Positions 62,277 to 64,000 of a DNA stretch of 64,000 bases are shown piece by piece. The notes under the pieces were generated by a model. It saw nothing but the letters and a program-made list of their open reading frames with translations. It was not told where the DNA came from and did not search any database. The position numbers were made by a program, and so were the translations under genes. Numbering within the stretch: the first letter of the stretch is position 1; every line of letters begins with the position of its first letter. The stretch is from Planctomycetota bacterium (GTDB lineage Bacteria; Planctomycetota; UBA1135; JACQFD01), in assembly GCA_016200225.1 (NCBI GenBank), contig JACQFD010000038.1, positions 1 to 64,000 on the forward strand, written 5' to 3'.

Positions 62277-63932
62277 GTGATCGACACCGAGACCGCGGGC
62301 GGAATTTTAACGAAATGCAATTCCGCGTCGTGCGGCGAGATCTATCAAATTCCGCCGGGGAAGGCGGGGGCGCTCGCCGGATGTCCGAAATGCGGCAAAC
62401 GATTCAATAATGTTAAACTTTCCGCCGAAAACGCCGGCGCGACCGAAAAGTTAAAATCGCGGCCGGCGTTGCCGGTGTCGTTCGCGGTCGTCGATGTCGT
62501 CAAAGCCGCGACGGCGCTCGAAAAGACGTTTTTGCTTTCGAGCGTCGCATCCCGAATCCGCAAAATCGGCAACGGAAGCGTCACGGTCGATGTCGATCAA
62601 GTTTCGTTCGCGCCCGACCCCGAAAACGCATCGAAGAATGTAAATATACCGATCGAACGGATATCGAACGTATTTTGCGAGCACGACCGGGTGAGCTTCA
62701 CATATTTACATTCCGGCCGGAGCACGGATATTTATATATTTGGAATGGAGGATCGGAAACACGCGATCGCGTTGCTCGAACTGCTCCCGAACCGCAAATC
62801 TCAGAACGCGGTGCGGTTTCAACAAAAAGGCGCGATTCTCGACGCCTTCGCGCTCGCGACTCCGCGCCTTCTCGCGACGCCCGCGCTCGCCGCCGTGAAT
62901 GCGTTTTATTTAATTTTATTAATTGTGTTTTCGCTCCAAGGCAGGATCGTAGACGCTTCGCAATTATTACGATTCGGCGCCAATCAGTTTTCGTTTACGA
63001 CGTCGGGAGAGTGGTGGCGCCTCGGAAGCAGTGCGTTTCTGCATACCGGATATCTACACCTGTTAATTGATACGTGCATGTTGATGTTGGTGGCGCCGCT
63101 CGCGGAGCGCCTGATGGGAACATGGTTCTTTTTATTAATTTACATCCATGGCATCGTCGTTTCGGGTCTCACGGGAATTTATTTCGATAGACAATCTTTC
63201 ATCGTCGGAGCCTCGGGCGCCAATTTTGCAATACTCGGGGCGGTTTTTGCGATTCTCCTCAGCAAACGAAAATCCCTGCCGTCGGGCATCTTTTCCGAGA
63301 CTTTAGTTTATATCATTGTGTATCCGCTCTATGCGATTCGTTTTCTTGACTCGCTCCACAATCAAGGCATCAGCGCGTGGACTTGCGTCAGCGGAATTGT
63401 TTCCGGTTTTGTCATGGGACTCGTCATCGCCCGGCCAATGGCGCCGCTTGAACGGACGCGGCAGGCGTTTTCCAGGGGTCTGGCCGGTTCCGCCGTGGCG
63501 ATCATTAGTATACTTATTGCAGTTTCGATGGTGCCGCGCGGAAGTCTGGACGGAAATCTCTTAGATCAATTCCCAAACAACGTAATTAGAATTTACTCGG
63601 ACCGGCGCGAATTCCAGATTGCACATGACAAGAACTTCACCGGCACGGAAGCGCTCGACGCCGTCACCCGGATGGGCGTTTCGTCAACGATAAATTCCAG
63701 TCAATTTTATCCAATATCTTATTATTCGCTCCGTCAACTCGCCCTTTTACGCGACGACAAGGGAACGATCATTATAATCGTGGACGACGTGAAAACTAAA
63801 GTCTCAGATTGGTATAAAGATATTATGGATCGCTGCATCCGCAGCGCCGCGCCCGCGCTCGGCGGCCTTCCGATCCGCGTCAAAGTCCTCGATCCCGCCT
63901 ATTTTCAGAAGGACAGCTTTATCGTCGAATGA
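62277..63932 (+). CDS. Rhomboid-like membrane protein with zinc ribbon
   Basis: The 551-residue product has an N-terminal zinc ribbon (Cys14, Cys19, Cys36, Cys39), a PH-like or linker region (70-180), then a rhomboid core. GEWWRLGSSAFLHTGYLHLLID (244-265) and the nucleophile motif GASGANF (Ser313) match rhomboid intramembrane proteases. In the last core helix the catalytic His of the usual AHxxGxxxG is replaced: the text reads AWTCVSGIVSGFVMG, with Cys370 at the His position. It may be a pseudo-protease. The extracytosolic C-terminal domain (about 420-551) is unrecognised. GTG at 62277 is preferred because earlier in-frame ATGs overlap the divergent gene's coding start. Confidence 0.7.
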   Translation: MIDTETAGGILTKCNSASCGEIYQIPPGKAGALAGCPKCGKRFNNVKLSAENAGATEKLKSRPALPVSFAVVDVVKAATALEKTFLLSSVASRIRKIGNGSVTVDVDQVSFAPDPENASKNVNIPIERISNVFCEHDRVSFTYLHSGRSTDIYIFGMEDRKHAIALLELLPNRKSQNAVRFQQKGAILDAFALATPRLLATPALAAVNAFYLILLIVFSLQGRIVDASQLLRFGANQFSFTTSGEWWRLGSSAFLHTGYLHLLIDTCMLMLVAPLAERLMGTWFFLLIYIHGIVVSGLTGIYFDRQSFIVGASGANFAILGAVFAILLSKRKSLPSGIFSETLVYIIVYPLYAIRFLDSLHNQGISAWTCVSGIVSGFVMGLVIARPMAPLERTRQAFSRGLAGSAVAIISILIAVSMVPRGSLDGNLLDQFPNNVIRIYSDRREFQIAHDKNFTGTEALDAVTRMGVSSTINSSQFYPISYYSLRQLALLRDDKGTIIIIVDDVKTKVSDWYKDIMDRCIRSAAPALGGLPIRVKVLDPAYFQKDSFIVE

Positions 63933-64000
63933 ACGGTTATATTAACGATCCACGCGTGACGGCAATCATCACATTCACTCCGATCGCGCACTATTCGATA
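63929..64000 (+). CDS. Start of a further gene, truncated by the window edge
   Basis: An ATG overlaps the stop of the rhomboid-like gene (ATGA, 4 nt) and opens a frame of 24 codons to the right edge without a stop. The residues seen are MNGYINDPRVTAIITFTPIA, too few to identify. Overlap of this kind is frequent between co-transcribed genes in this window, which supports it being real. Confidence 0.4.
   Translation, partial: MNGYINDPRVTAIITFTPIAHYSI

Overview
The window is chromosomal DNA from a GC-rich, Gram-negative bacterium. A KdsB (Kdo activation for LPS), AnmK (murein recycling), several lipoproteins and a TAT substrate point to a diderm cell. MqnA indicates menaquinone made by the futalosine route. 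Exported HEAT-repeat proteins, a DUF1080-like protein, a TlpA-type thioredoxin, RHS/YD-repeat protein, GH116/GH2-type proteins and a bacterial topoisomerase VI together resemble Planctomycetota or a related uncultured lineage; that placement is inference and no rRNA is present to test it. There are no insertion sequences, prophage genes or CRISPR arrays. One tRNA gene (Thr, CGT anticodon) is present.

Layout. 1-6.2 kb: 5' part of a large RHS/YD-repeat surface protein running off the left edge, a gene-poor stretch, and three exported proteins. 6.3-8.05 kb: GluQ-RS and protein isoaspartate methyltransferase. 8.05-12.2 kb (minus): a tight four-gene operon of a lipoprotein metallopeptidase, an NTF2-like protein, MoaB and a G3E GTPase. 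12.4-15.2 kb: an active/inactive pair of M16 peptidases. 15.3-20.3 kb (minus): BtpA, tRNA-Thr, an exported TPR/HEAT/pseudo-receiver protein and AnmK. 20.3-28.2 kb: a sigma-54 response regulator, LysM protein, a GT-C membrane glycosyltransferase and a lower-GC patch of membrane/lipoprotein genes. 28.3-31.1 kb: kdsB-pyrG-DUF1844. 31.1-37.7 kb: divergent GH116 and GH2-like genes. 37.7-42.2 kb: AI-2E family transporter, then a coupled xylA-dimethylargininase-symporter set. 42.2-44.5 kb (minus): tdh-kbl threonine catabolism. 44.6-54.8 kb: BrxC/YtxJ, S9 peptidase, Nudix, glutaryl-CoA dehydrogenase-like enzyme, a CarH-like B12 photoreceptor regulator, PH-domain pair and a coiled-coil membrane protein. 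54.9-64 kb: mqnA, a selenocysteine-containing TlpA-like protein, topoisomerase VI (B then A), a YfhO-like membrane protein and a rhomboid with a zinc ribbon.

The strongest unusual signal is at 55.7-56.9 kb: one continuous minus-strand reading frame is interrupted only by a TGA exactly where the first redox cysteine of a WCGPC motif belongs (W-U-G-P-C). A perfect 7-bp stem with a GGUC loop begins 24 nt downstream, as expected for a bacterial SECIS. TGA is an ordinary stop elsewhere in the window, so this looks like a selenoprotein that standard gene callers split into two pieces. Other points of interest are a frame-independent excess of TTGTA/TACAA words on both strands, A/T-rich start regions without Shine-Dalgarno sequences, and several enzyme folds that have lost catalytic residues (GH2-like, rhomboid, receiver and M16 domains).
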